The notes under the pieces: model-generated
What the model was told of the DNA's origin: nothing
Seen by the model: only the letters and a program-made list of their open reading frames with translations
The model's database searches: none
Position numbers and translations under genes: made by a program
Assembly: GCF_001989615.1 (NCBI RefSeq)
Contig: NZ_CP019067.1
Span: 1,550,001 to 1,614,000 of the forward strand
Source of the DNA: Halorientalis sp. IM1011
GTDB lineage: Archaea > Halobacteriota > Halobacteria > Halobacteriales > Haloarculaceae
DNA length: 64,000 nt
Reading direction: 5' to 3'
Shown: positions 1 through 8,392 of the stretch, piece by piece
Layout of the letters: every line of letters begins with the position of its first letter
Position numbering within the stretch: the stretch's first letter is position 1

Positions 1-1
1 C

Positions 2-2134
2 GATCCGGACCCGGATGTCGACACGGCCGAGACGCCCGCGGATCGCGTCGACGCCGTCCTGACGAAGTGGCTCGCGGCCTTCATGGATCAGGGGACGGCC
101 ACCTGGTCGATGCCCGACCGCGAGCAGGGCTTCTACGCCGCGGTCCGTGCCGTGGCCCGCCACGACGGAGATATTCCGGACGGGTCCGCTGACGATACGT
201 GGCCAACCGAGCCCGGCGAGGCCATCGAACGCGTCCTCGACGAGCATCCGAGGGACGAGTGGCCGACCATCTTCGAGCATCACCTGACCGCGCTCCCGGG
301 CTGGGCCGGGTACATCAAGCAACGCGCCGCCGAGGGTGGCGAGTGGCAGTCGACGTACCCGATCACGCTGATCGAGTACCTCGCAGTGCGGCTCACGCTC
401 GCCGACCTGTTCGACGCGCCGATAAGGCCATCCGAGCCGGCGACCGACGACAAGCCCAGCGATTCCGTCCCGCTCGAAGAGGTCTGGCTCTCGGCGTGGG
501 AGGCCAGTTACCGCTCGGAACTGGTCGAAGCCGTCTCCGACGCCAGCCCGTCGGTCGACGAGCCAGAGGCCGACGGCCGGCCCGCCGCCCAGTTCGTGTT
601 CTGCATCGACACGCGCTCGGAGATCATCCGCCGCCACGTCGAGGCCACGGGCGACTACGAGACCCACGGCTACGCCGGCTTCTTCGGCATCCCGATGCGG
701 TACGAGGGATACGACACCGACGTGTCGGTCGACGCGTGCCCGCCAATCGTCGACGCCGAGCACCGCATCACGGACCGTCCGACCGGCGACGCCGAGGGCG
801 ACCAGCAGGCCTACGATCGCTGGTCGAACGTTCGCGACGCGGGCGGCAAACTGGTGAAGTCGCTCAGATCCAACGCCGCGACGGCGTTCAGCTACGTCGA
901 GAGCGCGGGAGCCGGCTACGGGCTGGCACTGGCCGCCCGGACGCTGCTGCCCGGACGCGTCTACGACGCCCACGACGCCGCCGACGAGCGCGTCCCCGCC
1001 GACCACGAAGTCTGTGAGCCCTCGGTCGACTACAACCCCGACGCCGTGACCGAACTCCGCGAGGGGCTGACGCTGGACGAAAAGGTCGAGTACGCCGCGG
1101 CGGCCTTCGAGACGATGGGCTGGGAGGAGTTCGCCCGCGTCGTCGTCTTCGCCGGCCACGCCAGCCAGACCGCGAACAATCCGTTCGACTCCAGCCTCGA
1201 CTGCGGGGCCTGCGCCGGCAACCCCGGCGGCCCCAACGCCCGCGTCCTCGCGACAATCTGCAACGACGAGGACGTCAGAGCCGAACTCCGCGAGCGCGGG
1301 ATCGAGATCCCCGAGGACACCGTCTTCGTCGCCGGCGAACACAACACCACCACCGACGAGGCCGAACTGTTCGACGACGCGGTCCCCGAAAGTCACACCG
1401 AGGACATTGCGCAGTTGCGCGCCGATCTGGAGACCGCCCGCGCCGGCGCGGCCGCCGAACGCGCCGGGGACATGGGCGCAGGCGAGGACGCCGGCGTCCG
1501 CGAGGTCGAGCGCCGCGCCGCCGACTGGGCCGAGACCCGCCCCGAGTGGGGGCTGGCCGGCAACGCCGGCTTCGTCGTCGGCCCGCGCGACCTCACCGAG
1601 GATCTGGATCTGGACGGTCGGTCGTTCCTCCACTCCTACGACTGGCGGACCGACGACGACGGCGACGCGCTCGAAGCCATCGTGACCGGCCCGCTGGTCG
1701 TCACGCAGTGGATCAACACGCAGTACTACTTCGCCACCGTCGACACCGGCGTCTACGGTAGCGGCTCGAAGGTCACGCACAACCCCGTCGGCAACGTCGG
1801 CGTCTACCAGGGCAACGGCGGTGACCTGCTGACCGGCCTCCCGCTCCAGTCGCTGAAGGCCGCCGACGACGAACCGTACCACCAGCCCCTGCGGCTCTCG
1901 ACCGTGATCCACGCGCCGGTCGAGCGCGTCACCGAGGTCCTCGCCGACCACGATGAGGTGACCGAACTGCTCGACAACGGCTGGCTCTCGCTGACCGTCG
2001 TCGACCCCGAACAGGACCACCGCGCGTTCCACTACGACGGCGAGTTGACCTGGACCGGTCACGAGGAAGCGGTGGCGACGGCGACCCAGAACCCGACCGC
2101 CGAGGCGTCCACCGAAGCGACCGCCGACGACTGA
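2..2134 (+). CDS. dabA: DabA-type inorganic carbon transporter subunit (UPF0753/DUF2309), 5' truncated
   Basis: The reading frame is open from base 2, so the N-terminus lies outside the window; about 710 residues are visible. DabA is the zinc-binding subunit of the DAB complex, which works with a membrane subunit (DabB) to accumulate dissolved inorganic carbon. The carbonic-anhydrase-like zinc site of the family is recognisable: CIDTRSE (Cys codon at 602, Asp at 608), the His of FAGHASQT (codon at 1157) and the Cys of CGACAGNPGG (codon at 1202). The conserved QWINTQYYF and HNPVGNVGV stretches near 1710-1800 also fit. A DabB/NuoL-like partner would be expected upstream of base 1. The family assignment is firm; carbon-transport activity in a haloarchaeon is inferred from the family. 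Confidence 0.9.
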   Translation, partial: DPDPDVDTAETPADRVDAVLTKWLAAFMDQGTATWSMPDREQGFYAAVRAVARHDGDIPDGSADDTWPTEPGEAIERVLDEHPRDEWPTIFEHHLTALPGWAGYIKQRAAEGGEWQSTYPITLIEYLAVRLTLADLFDAPIRPSEPATDDKPSDSVPLEEVWLSAWEASYRSELVEAVSDASPSVDEPEADGRPAAQFVFCIDTRSEIIRRHVEATGDYETHGYAGFFGIPMRYEGYDTDVSVDACPPIVDAEHRITDRPTGDAEGDQQAYDRWSNVRDAGGKLVKSLRSNAATAFSYVESAGAGYGLALAARTLLPGRVYDAHDAADERVPADHEVCEPSVDYNPDAVTELREGLTLDEKVEYAAAAFETMGWEEFARVVVFAGHASQTANNPFDSSLDCGACAGNPGGPNARVLATICNDEDVRAELRERGIEIPEDTVFVAGEHNTTTDEAELFDDAVPESHTEDIAQLRADLETARAGAAAERAGDMGAGEDAGVREVERRAADWAETRPEWGLAGNAGFVVGPRDLTEDLDLDGRSFLHSYDWRTDDDGDALEAIVTGPLVVTQWINTQYYFATVDTGVYGSGSKVTHNPVGNVGVYQGNGGDLLTGLPLQSLKAADDEPYHQPLRLSTVIHAPVERVTEVLADHDEVTELLDNGWLSLTVVDPEQDHRAFHYDGELTWTGHEEAVATATQNPTAEASTEATADD

Positions 2135-2204
2135 TTCCTGGCTCGGGTTCGCTCATCGTCGGAACCAGTCCGTTGGCCGACATCACGGCCGTCGCCGGTC
2201 TGCA

Positions 2205-2213
2205 ACGCTTATG
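2205..2213 (+). promoter_or_regulatory. TATA-type promoter of the ribbon-helix-helix gene
   Basis: ACGCTTATG is centred about 28 nt before the ATG at 2238. This matches a leaderless haloarchaeal promoter and argues against the upstream in-frame ATG at 2211, which overlaps the box. Confidence 0.55.
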
Positions 2214-2237
2214 CCGCTCTCGGCACTGAGTACCAGC

Positions 2238-2783
2238 ATGACTGGCGATCGTGTCACGGTATCACTCACGGAGGAGGCACAGTCGGCGCTGGAAGATCTC
2301 ACCGAACGGACCGACGAGAACCGCAGCGAGGTCATCCGCGAGGCGATCTCCTTCTACGCGGCGAACTTCGAGTCGGCGCGGACGAGCGACAGCGACGACC
2401 TCCAGACGTACTACCGGATGCTGACGACCGGCGAACACGTGTTGCTCGACGTCGACCTGCTCCACGCCTTTCTGGACAACGTCGAGGGCGAGGACGGACC
2501 GGACCCGGAGTTTCTGGAGACCGTCGACAGGGTCGCCGACTACCACACACAGGAGTACGCACAGCGGTTCGACTCGCTCGGGGAGATCCTGGAGTGGCTC
2601 TCCTTCTGTGGGTTCCTGACGGTCCGGGAGACCCAGGGGGACAGCTATCAGGTCGTCTTCCCCTCCGAGTCGGTTCGCTGGTTCATGACGCGGTTCATCC
2701 AGGGGAGCATCGCCGACCTGCCCTTCGAGGTCGAGATCGAAGAGAGCGTCTCCAAAGTGTTACTGAAAGAGTGTGAGCCCTGA
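2238..2783 (+). CDS. Ribbon-helix-helix (CopG-like) regulator with a C-terminal extension
   Basis: A 181-residue protein. The first ~45 residues (DRVTVSLTEEAQSAL...NRSEVIREAISFY) are a typical CopG/Arc ribbon-helix-helix DNA-binding domain: a beta strand followed by two helices with the SEVIREAI signature. The remaining ~130 residues are an acidic haloarchaeal extension that I do not recognise as an enzyme; it may bind a ligand or partner. The start at 2238 is chosen because the TATA box at 2205-2213 sits at leaderless spacing. The gene lies 103 nt downstream of dabA on the same strand but has its own promoter, so a link to carbon uptake is only positional. Confidence 0.75.
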   Translation: MTGDRVTVSLTEEAQSALEDLTERTDENRSEVIREAISFYAANFESARTSDSDDLQTYYRMLTTGEHVLLDVDLLHAFLDNVEGEDGPDPEFLETVDRVADYHTQEYAQRFDSLGEILEWLSFCGFLTVRETQGDSYQVVFPSESVRWFMTRFIQGSIADLPFEVEIEESVSKVLLKECEP

Positions 2784-2838
2784 CGCCGCCTTCTTATGTG
2801 TTCATACAACTGATGACCCGGATGCACACACATCTCAA

Positions 2839-2866
2839 CAATCCTTTTGATTGGTGATAGATATCG
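2839..2866 (+). promoter_or_regulatory. Promoter/operator candidate of the permease-hyuAB operon
   Basis: CAATC and GATTG (2839-2843 and 2849-2853) form a 5-bp inverted repeat around CTTTT. An AT-rich GATAGATATC (2857-2866) lies about 30 nt before the ATG at 2892. The region is much more AT-rich than its surroundings. The operator role is inferred. Confidence 0.4.
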
Positions 2867-2891
2867 TGGCAACAGGTCTCAATACGTAACC

Positions 2892-4100
2892 ATGGACATT
2901 GTTCAGCGACTCAAGGCGATCGGACCCGGGGCGATGGTGGCGGCGGCGTTCATCGGGCCAGGGACGGTAACGGCGGCGAGTGTGACTGGTGCCCGGCTCG
3001 GGTACGCACTGCTGTGGACGATCGCGTTCTCGATCATCGCGACGATCGTCCTCCAGGAGATGTCGGCCCGGCTGGGGCTGGTCTCGGGCGAGGGGCTCGG
3101 TGAAGCGCTCCGGAATCGGTTCGACAACCCGGCCGTCGAGTACGTCGCGATCTTCCTCGTCGTCGGTGCGATCGGCGTCGGCACCGCGGCCTACGAGTCC
3201 GGGAACATCCTCGGCGGTGCCGCGGGACTGGCGACGATCACCGGCGTGAGTTCGGAGATATGGGGCGTCGCGATGGGGCTGGTCGCGGGGATCTTGCTGT
3301 TCACCGGGAAGTACAAGCTGATCGAGCGGGCGCTGGTGGGTCTCGTCGCCGTCATGGCGTTTTCCTTCGTCGCGTCGGCGATCCTGATCGGTCCCGATCT
3401 GGGGGCCGTCGCCGGCGGGTTCGTCCCGAGTATCCCCGAGGGGTCACTCTACCTCATCACCGGCCTGATCGGGACGACGGTCGTCGGCTACAACCTCTTC
3501 CTGCACGCGAGCAACGTCCAGGAGCGGTGGTCCGGGCCGGGTGACCTCCCTGCATCACGGACCGACACCATCCTCTCCATCGCAGTGGGCGGGTTCATCA
3601 CGATCACGATCATGGTCACCGCGGCGGCCGCGTTCCCGCTCGGCACCGAGATCAGTGACGTCGGGCAGATGGCCCAGCAACTCGAACCGCTGGCGGGCAC
3701 CTACGCGAAGATCTTCTTCAGCATCGGGCTGTTCGCCGCCGGTTTCACGAGCGCGACGACCGCGCCGCTGGCCGGCGCGTGGGCGACGACGGGCGCCCTC
3801 GGCTGGGATTCGGACCTCAAGAGTCCGAAGTTCCGCGCGGTCTGGGGGACGATCCTGACGGTCGGCGTGGGGTCGGTCCTGCTGGGCGGCAGTCCGGTCC
3901 AGATCATCGTCTTCGCGCAGGTCGTCAACGGCATCCTGCTCCCCATCGTCGCGATCTTCCTCATCTACGCGATGAACCAGCGCGACCTCCTCGGCGAGTA
4001 CACGAACGGCCCGGTCGCGAACGCGCTCGGGGCCATCGTGACGCTCATCGTCGTGTGGCTCGGTCTTCGAACGCTCCTGAGTGTCGCCGGGGTGCTGTAG
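2892..4100 (+). CDS. Divergent NRAMP-family membrane permease lacking the metal-site signature
   Basis: A 402-residue integral membrane protein of the NRAMP (SLC11) fold, with about 11 hydrophobic segments. The start at 2892 (MDIVQRLKAIGPG) matches the usual NRAMP N-terminus. Canonical NRAMPs bind Mn2+/Fe2+ through DPGN in helix 1 and MPH in helix 6. Here the equivalents are GPGT (residues 22-25) and VGY (198-200), so the ligands Asp, Asn, Met and His are all absent although the surrounding sequence (GTTVVGYNLFLHASNVQERW) aligns. The gene ends at 4100 and hyuA begins at 4101, so it heads the operon. I infer transport of an organic substrate of the hyu enzymes rather than a transition metal. 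An unusual cation transporter, as seen in Mg2+-transporting NRAMP relatives, is the alternative. Confidence 0.85.
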   Translation: MDIVQRLKAIGPGAMVAAAFIGPGTVTAASVTGARLGYALLWTIAFSIIATIVLQEMSARLGLVSGEGLGEALRNRFDNPAVEYVAIFLVVGAIGVGTAAYESGNILGGAAGLATITGVSSEIWGVAMGLVAGILLFTGKYKLIERALVGLVAVMAFSFVASAILIGPDLGAVAGGFVPSIPEGSLYLITGLIGTTVVGYNLFLHASNVQERWSGPGDLPASRTDTILSIAVGGFITITIMVTAAAAFPLGTEISDVGQMAQQLEPLAGTYAKIFFSIGLFAAGFTSATTAPLAGAWATTGALGWDSDLKSPKFRAVWGTILTVGVGSVLLGGSPVQIIVFAQVVNGILLPIVAIFLIYAMNQRDLLGEYTNGPVANALGAIVTLIVVWLGLRTLLSVAGVL

Positions 4101-6104
4101 ATGAGCGACAGAGTCGTCGGCGTCGACGTCGGCGGGACCTTCACCGACGTGACGCTGCTGGTCGACGGGGACCTCGTCACGGCCAAGGTGCCGAGCACGG
4201 CGGATCAGAGCGACGGCGTCATGGCCGGCATCGAGAAGGCCTGTGCCGAGGCGGGGATCGACCCGGGAGCGGTCGAGGGGTTCTCACACGCGATGACGGT
4301 CTCGCTGAACGCACTCCTCGAAGAGTCGGGGGCCAGAACCGCCCTCGTGACGACCGCCGGATTCAGGGACGTGCTGGAGATCGGACGACAGGACCGGCCC
4401 GCCCTCTACGATCTCGACGCGGAGAAACCCGCCCCGCTGGTCCCCCGGCGTCGGCGGTACGAGATCGACGAGCGGACGACGACCGACGGCGTCGAGCAGT
4501 CCGTCGACGAGGAGGAAGTTCGCGAAGTCGCTGACGCGATCCGTGCGGACGACGCCGAGGCCGTCGCCGTCTCGCTGCTGCACGCCTACGCCCATCCCGA
4601 GAACGAGCGGGCGGTCGCTCGCGTCCTCCGCGAGGAACTGGACGTGCCCGTCTCGGCCTCCCACGAGGTGCTGGCGGAGTTCCGGGAGTACGAGCGGACC
4701 TCGACGACCGTCGTCGACGCGTACCTGCGACCCGCGATCGACCGGTACGTCGGGCACCTCTCGGAGCGAGCCACCGACGCCGGCCTGCCCGAGCCACGGA
4801 TCATGCAGGCAAACGGCGGCATCACCGACGCCGAGACGGTCCGGCAGAACGCAGTCCTGACGACGCTGTCGGGCCCGGCCGCGGGCGTCGTCGGCGCGAA
4901 CGCGATGGCCTCGACCGACGACGACGATCCGGCCCGCCTCGTCACGTTCGACATGGGCGGCACCTCGAGCGACGTGAGCCTCGTCCGCGACGGCGAGGTC
5001 GAGCGGACGACCGACGGCGAGATCAACGACCGCCCGATCAGGACGCCGCTGGTCGACATCGAGACCGTCGGTGCCGGCGGCGGCTCGATCGCGTGGGTCG
5101 ACTCCGGCGGGGCCCTCCGCATCGGCCCCCAGTCGGCCGGCGCGGAGCCGGGACCGGCCTGTTACGGTCGCGGCGGGTCCGAGCCGACCGTCACGGACGC
5201 CAACCTCGTCCTCGGGTACATCGGATCGAGCACCAGCCTCGGCGGGGAGCTGTCCCTCGACGAGGACGCGGCCCACGACGCGATGGCCGACCTCGCCGAG
5301 CGGGCGGGGATGGACGATCCGGTCGAGGCCGCCCGGGGCGTCTACCGCGTCGCCAACGCCAACATGACGCGTGCGATCCGGTCGGTCACGGTCGAGCGCG
5401 GCTTCGACCCCCGGAAGTTCGGCCTCGTGGCCTTCGGCGGTGCCGGCCCGATGCACGCCGTCTCGATCGCCAGCAACCTCGACATGGAGCGAGTGGTCGT
5501 GCCGCGGGCCTCGGGCGTCCTCTCCGCGTACGGCCTGCTGGCCGCCGACGAGAAACAGGACGCGGTCCGGACCTACCAGCGCCCGCTGGACGCCGTCGAC
5601 CCCGATGCCGTCGAGGGCATCTACGACGACTTGGCCGAGGAGGTGCTCGCCGAGATCAGCGACCCCGAGCAGGCGACGGTGACGCACACGGCCGATCTGC
5701 GATACGCCGGGCAGAGCTTCGAGCTCGCCGTCGAGGTCGGCGACTCGTTCGATCCCGTGGCCGCACGGGACCGGTTCGAGGAGTCCCACGAGGTCGCCTA
5801 CGGCTACCGGATGGACGAGCCGGTCCACCTGGTCAACTGCCGCGTGACGGCGACGGTCGACCGCGACGTACCGGCGATCGACTACACCGCGACCGGCGAC
5901 CCCCTGAAGGGGACCCGGGACGCGACCTTCGAGGACGGCGTCTACGAGACGCCGGTGTACGACCGACCGCACCTCCAGCCCGGGCGAACCCTGGGCGGGC
6001 CCGCGATAATCGAACAGGACGAGAGCACGGTCGTCGTCCCCCCGCACTGGGACGTGCGGGTCCGTGACGACGGCGCGCTCGTCTCCGAGGTGACCGACTC
6101 ATGA
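4101..6104 (+). CDS. hyuA: Hydantoinase/5-oxoprolinase ATP-dependent subunit A
   Basis: A 667-residue protein of the HyuA family, which shares the sugar-kinase/Hsp70 ATPase fold and uses ATP to activate cyclic amides (hydantoins, 5-oxoproline) or to carboxylate ketones (acetone/acetophenone carboxylase relatives). The N-terminal phosphate motif GVDVGGTFTDVTLL (residues ~5-18), the second motif FDMGGTSSDVSLV (~283-295) and the signature QSAGAEPGPACYGRGG (~345) are intact. Length is typical for the family (650-720). The start codon directly follows the permease stop, and the 3' end overlaps hyuB by ATGA, indicating translational coupling. The exact substrate cannot be read from the sequence. 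Confidence 0.92.
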   Translation: MSDRVVGVDVGGTFTDVTLLVDGDLVTAKVPSTADQSDGVMAGIEKACAEAGIDPGAVEGFSHAMTVSLNALLEESGARTALVTTAGFRDVLEIGRQDRPALYDLDAEKPAPLVPRRRRYEIDERTTTDGVEQSVDEEEVREVADAIRADDAEAVAVSLLHAYAHPENERAVARVLREELDVPVSASHEVLAEFREYERTSTTVVDAYLRPAIDRYVGHLSERATDAGLPEPRIMQANGGITDAETVRQNAVLTTLSGPAAGVVGANAMASTDDDDPARLVTFDMGGTSSDVSLVRDGEVERTTDGEINDRPIRTPLVDIETVGAGGGSIAWVDSGGALRIGPQSAGAEPGPACYGRGGSEPTVTDANLVLGYIGSSTSLGGELSLDEDAAHDAMADLAERAGMDDPVEAARGVYRVANANMTRAIRSVTVERGFDPRKFGLVAFGGAGPMHAVSIASNLDMERVVVPRASGVLSAYGLLAADEKQDAVRTYQRPLDAVDPDAVEGIYDDLAEEVLAEISDPEQATVTHTADLRYAGQSFELAVEVGDSFDPVAARDRFEESHEVAYGYRMDEPVHLVNCRVTATVDRDVPAIDYTATGDPLKGTRDATFEDGVYETPVYDRPHLQPGRTLGGPAIIEQDESTVVVPPHWDVRVRDDGALVSEVTDS

Positions 6105-7696
6105 CCGACGACATCGACCCCGTAACCCTAGAGATCCTGCGGAATCAACTGGAGAGCATCGCCGAGGAGATGGGGCACGTCCTCATCACCGGCTCGTACT
6201 CGCCGAACATCAAGGAGCGACAGGACTGCTCGACCGCCCTGTTCGACGCCGACGGGAAGATGGTCGCACAGGCCGAACACATCCCGGTCCACCTCGGCGC
6301 GATGCCCGACGCCGTCGACGCGATCATCGACGACGACCCGAAACCGGGCGACGTGTTCATCGTCAACGACCCCTTCGCGGGCGGCACCCACCTTCCCGAC
6401 ATCACCCTCGTCTCGACGATCGCGCCCGAGGACGAGGTGATCGGCTTCGCCGTCTCGCGCGCCCACCACGCCGACGTGGGCGGCAGCGCGCCCGGCAGCA
6501 TGCCCCCGGGCGCCCGGGAGATCTACGAGGAGGGCCTCCGCCTGCCGGCCGTCCGCCTCGTCGACGGCGGCGAGTTGAACGAGGCAGTGATGGACGTGTT
6601 GCTGGCGAACGTCAGGACGCCCGACGAGCGCCGGGCGGACCTGCGGGCCCAGCGCGCCGCCAACGAGCGGGCCGAGGAGCGGATCGGCGAACTGCTCGAC
6701 GACCACGGCTCGCTGTTGCTGGACGCGTTCGACGCCGTCGTCGACTACTCGCGGGCCCGCGTCGAATCCGAGATCGAAGCGCTCCCTGACGGCCAGTTCC
6801 GCGCCCACGATATCCTCGAAGGCGACGGCGTGACCGACGAGGACATCCCCATCGAGGTGACGGTCACCGTCGACGGCTCCGAGATCGACGTCGACTTCGC
6901 GGGCACCGCCCCGCAGGTGGCCGGCAACCTCAACGCGCCGCTCTCGGTCGCCAAGAGCGCGGTCTACTTCGTCGTCCGGGCGGTCACCGACCCGGAGATC
7001 CCGTCGAATCACGGCTGTTACGAACCGGTGACCGTCTCGGCACCCGAGGGCACGGTTCTCAACCCTCGGCCCCCGGCCGCGGTCGTCGGCGGGAACGTCG
7101 AGACCAGTCAGCGCGTGACCGACGTGACGCTCGCGGCGCTGGCCGAGGCCATCCCGGAGCGGGTCCCGGCGGGCGGCCAGGGGACGATGAACAACCTCAT
7201 CATCGGCGACCGCGAGGGCGAGTTCACCTACTACGAGACCATCGGCGGCGGCTTCGGCGCCCGCCCCGACAAGGACGGCATGGACGGCGTGCAGGTCGGC
7301 ATGACCAACACGCTGAACACGCCGGTCGAGTCGATGGAGACCGAGTACCCGCTCCGCGTCGAGCGGTACGCCCTCCGCGCTGGAAGCGGGGGCGACGGCG
7401 AACACCGGGGCGGACTCGGACTCGAACGCTCGGTCACGGTCGAGACCGACGCGACCGTCTCCCTGCTCACCGAGCGCCGCCGCACCGCGCCGGCCGGCGT
7501 CGACGGCGGCGCGGACGGCGCCATGGGCGAGAATCTCGTCGACGGCGAATCGGTGCCCTCGAAGGCATCGGTAGACGTGAGCGCCGGCGCGACCGTGACG
7601 ATCCGCACGCCCGGCGGCGGCGGCCACGGCGACCCGGCCGACCGGTCGGAGGATGCACGGGAGGACGACCGCCGGGACGGAAAGGTGGAGGAATGA
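6101..7696 (+). CDS. hyuB: Hydantoinase/5-oxoprolinase subunit B
   Basis: A 531-residue HyuB-family protein and the partner of HyuA. Family hallmarks are visible in order: DPVTLEILRNQLESIAEEMG at the N-terminus, GDVFIVNDPFAGGTHLPDIT (residues ~83-102), SRAHHADVGG (~119-128), GNVETSQRVTD (~331-341) and a glycine-rich tail ending in TPGGGGHGDP. Overlaps both neighbours by 4 nt (ATGA), at hyuA and at the racemase-like gene. Together A and B form the catalytic complex; reactions known for the family are ATP-dependent ring opening of hydantoin or 5-oxoproline and carboxylation of acetophenone or acetone. Function beyond the family level is unresolved. Confidence 0.92.
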   Translation: MTDDIDPVTLEILRNQLESIAEEMGHVLITGSYSPNIKERQDCSTALFDADGKMVAQAEHIPVHLGAMPDAVDAIIDDDPKPGDVFIVNDPFAGGTHLPDITLVSTIAPEDEVIGFAVSRAHHADVGGSAPGSMPPGAREIYEEGLRLPAVRLVDGGELNEAVMDVLLANVRTPDERRADLRAQRAANERAEERIGELLDDHGSLLLDAFDAVVDYSRARVESEIEALPDGQFRAHDILEGDGVTDEDIPIEVTVTVDGSEIDVDFAGTAPQVAGNLNAPLSVAKSAVYFVVRAVTDPEIPSNHGCYEPVTVSAPEGTVLNPRPPAAVVGGNVETSQRVTDVTLAALAEAIPERVPAGGQGTMNNLIIGDREGEFTYYETIGGGFGARPDKDGMDGVQVGMTNTLNTPVESMETEYPLRVERYALRAGSGGDGEHRGGLGLERSVTVETDATVSLLTERRRTAPAGVDGGADGAMGENLVDGESVPSKASVDVSAGATVTIRTPGGGGHGDPADRSEDAREDDRRDGKVEE

Positions 7697-8391
7697 CGCG
7701 TCTCGGCATCGTCGTCCCCTCCTCGAACACGACGGCCGAACCGGAGTTCCGGGCGATGGCGCCCGAAGCGAGCACCGTCCACGTCGCCCGGATGCCGCTC
7801 GAGGACGTGACCGTCGACGGTCTCGACGAGATGGCCGACGGTGCCGAACGCGCCGCGGAATTGCTCGCCCACGCCGCCGTCGACGGGGTCGCCTACGCCT
7901 GCACCACGGGAAGTCTCCTGCACGGCCCGGGCTTCGACGAAGAATTGGAGGATCGACTGTCCGAAGCGGCCGGCGCACCGGCCGTCGCGACGGCCCTGTC
8001 GGTGAAACGCGCCCTCGCCGCGCTCGACGCCGAGACGATCGCCGTCGTCACGCCCTACGCGTCGGAGCTAAACGACCGAGAACGGGAGTACCTGACCGAG
8101 GCGGGGTTCGAGGTCGCCACCCTCGACGGCCGGGGGCTCGTCGCCAACACCGAGATCGGCGAGTTGACCGCCGCGGACGCGAGAGACCAGGTCGAAGCGG
8201 CCGTTCCCGACGACCTCTCGGTCGATGCGGTCTTTATCTCCTGTACGAACTACCGCACCGTCCCGGCCCTGTCCGAACTGGAGGATGCCCTCGGTGTGCC
8301 GGTGATATCGAGCAATAGCGCGACGATGTGGGATCTCGCGGATCGGCTGGATCTGGACACGACCCTCGACACGCGACTCGACGCGGTCTGA
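7693..8391 (+). CDS. Maleate isomerase / Asp-Glu-hydantoin racemase superfamily protein
   Basis: A 232-residue protein with the pseudo-symmetric two-domain fold of the Asp/Glu racemase, maleate cis-trans isomerase and arylmalonate decarboxylase group. N-terminal IVVPSSNTTAEPEF is the carboxylate-binding loop typical of maleate isomerases. Both catalytic cysteines are present, Cys70 (AYACTTGS) and Cys184 (FISCTNYRT), which favours an isomerase or racemase over an arylmalonate decarboxylase with a single Cys. It is last in the operon and overlaps hyuB by 4 nt, so it probably epimerises the Hyu substrate or product, or isomerises a downstream dicarboxylate. Family confident; substrate inferred. 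Confidence 0.85.
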   Translation: MTRLGIVVPSSNTTAEPEFRAMAPEASTVHVARMPLEDVTVDGLDEMADGAERAAELLAHAAVDGVAYACTTGSLLHGPGFDEELEDRLSEAAGAPAVATALSVKRALAALDAETIAVVTPYASELNDREREYLTEAGFEVATLDGRGLVANTEIGELTAADARDQVEAAVPDDLSVDAVFISCTNYRTVPALSELEDALGVPVISSNSATMWDLADRLDLDTTLDTRLDAV

Positions 8392-8392
8392 T

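Noticed and set aside
4284-6047. A 587-codon open frame opposite hyuA, and a similar 616-codon one opposite hyuB (6128-7978)
   Set aside because: G+C-rich third-codon shadows of real genes. The predicted proteins are Arg/His/Val-rich with no acidic bias or known domains, whereas hyuA and hyuB have intact family motifs.
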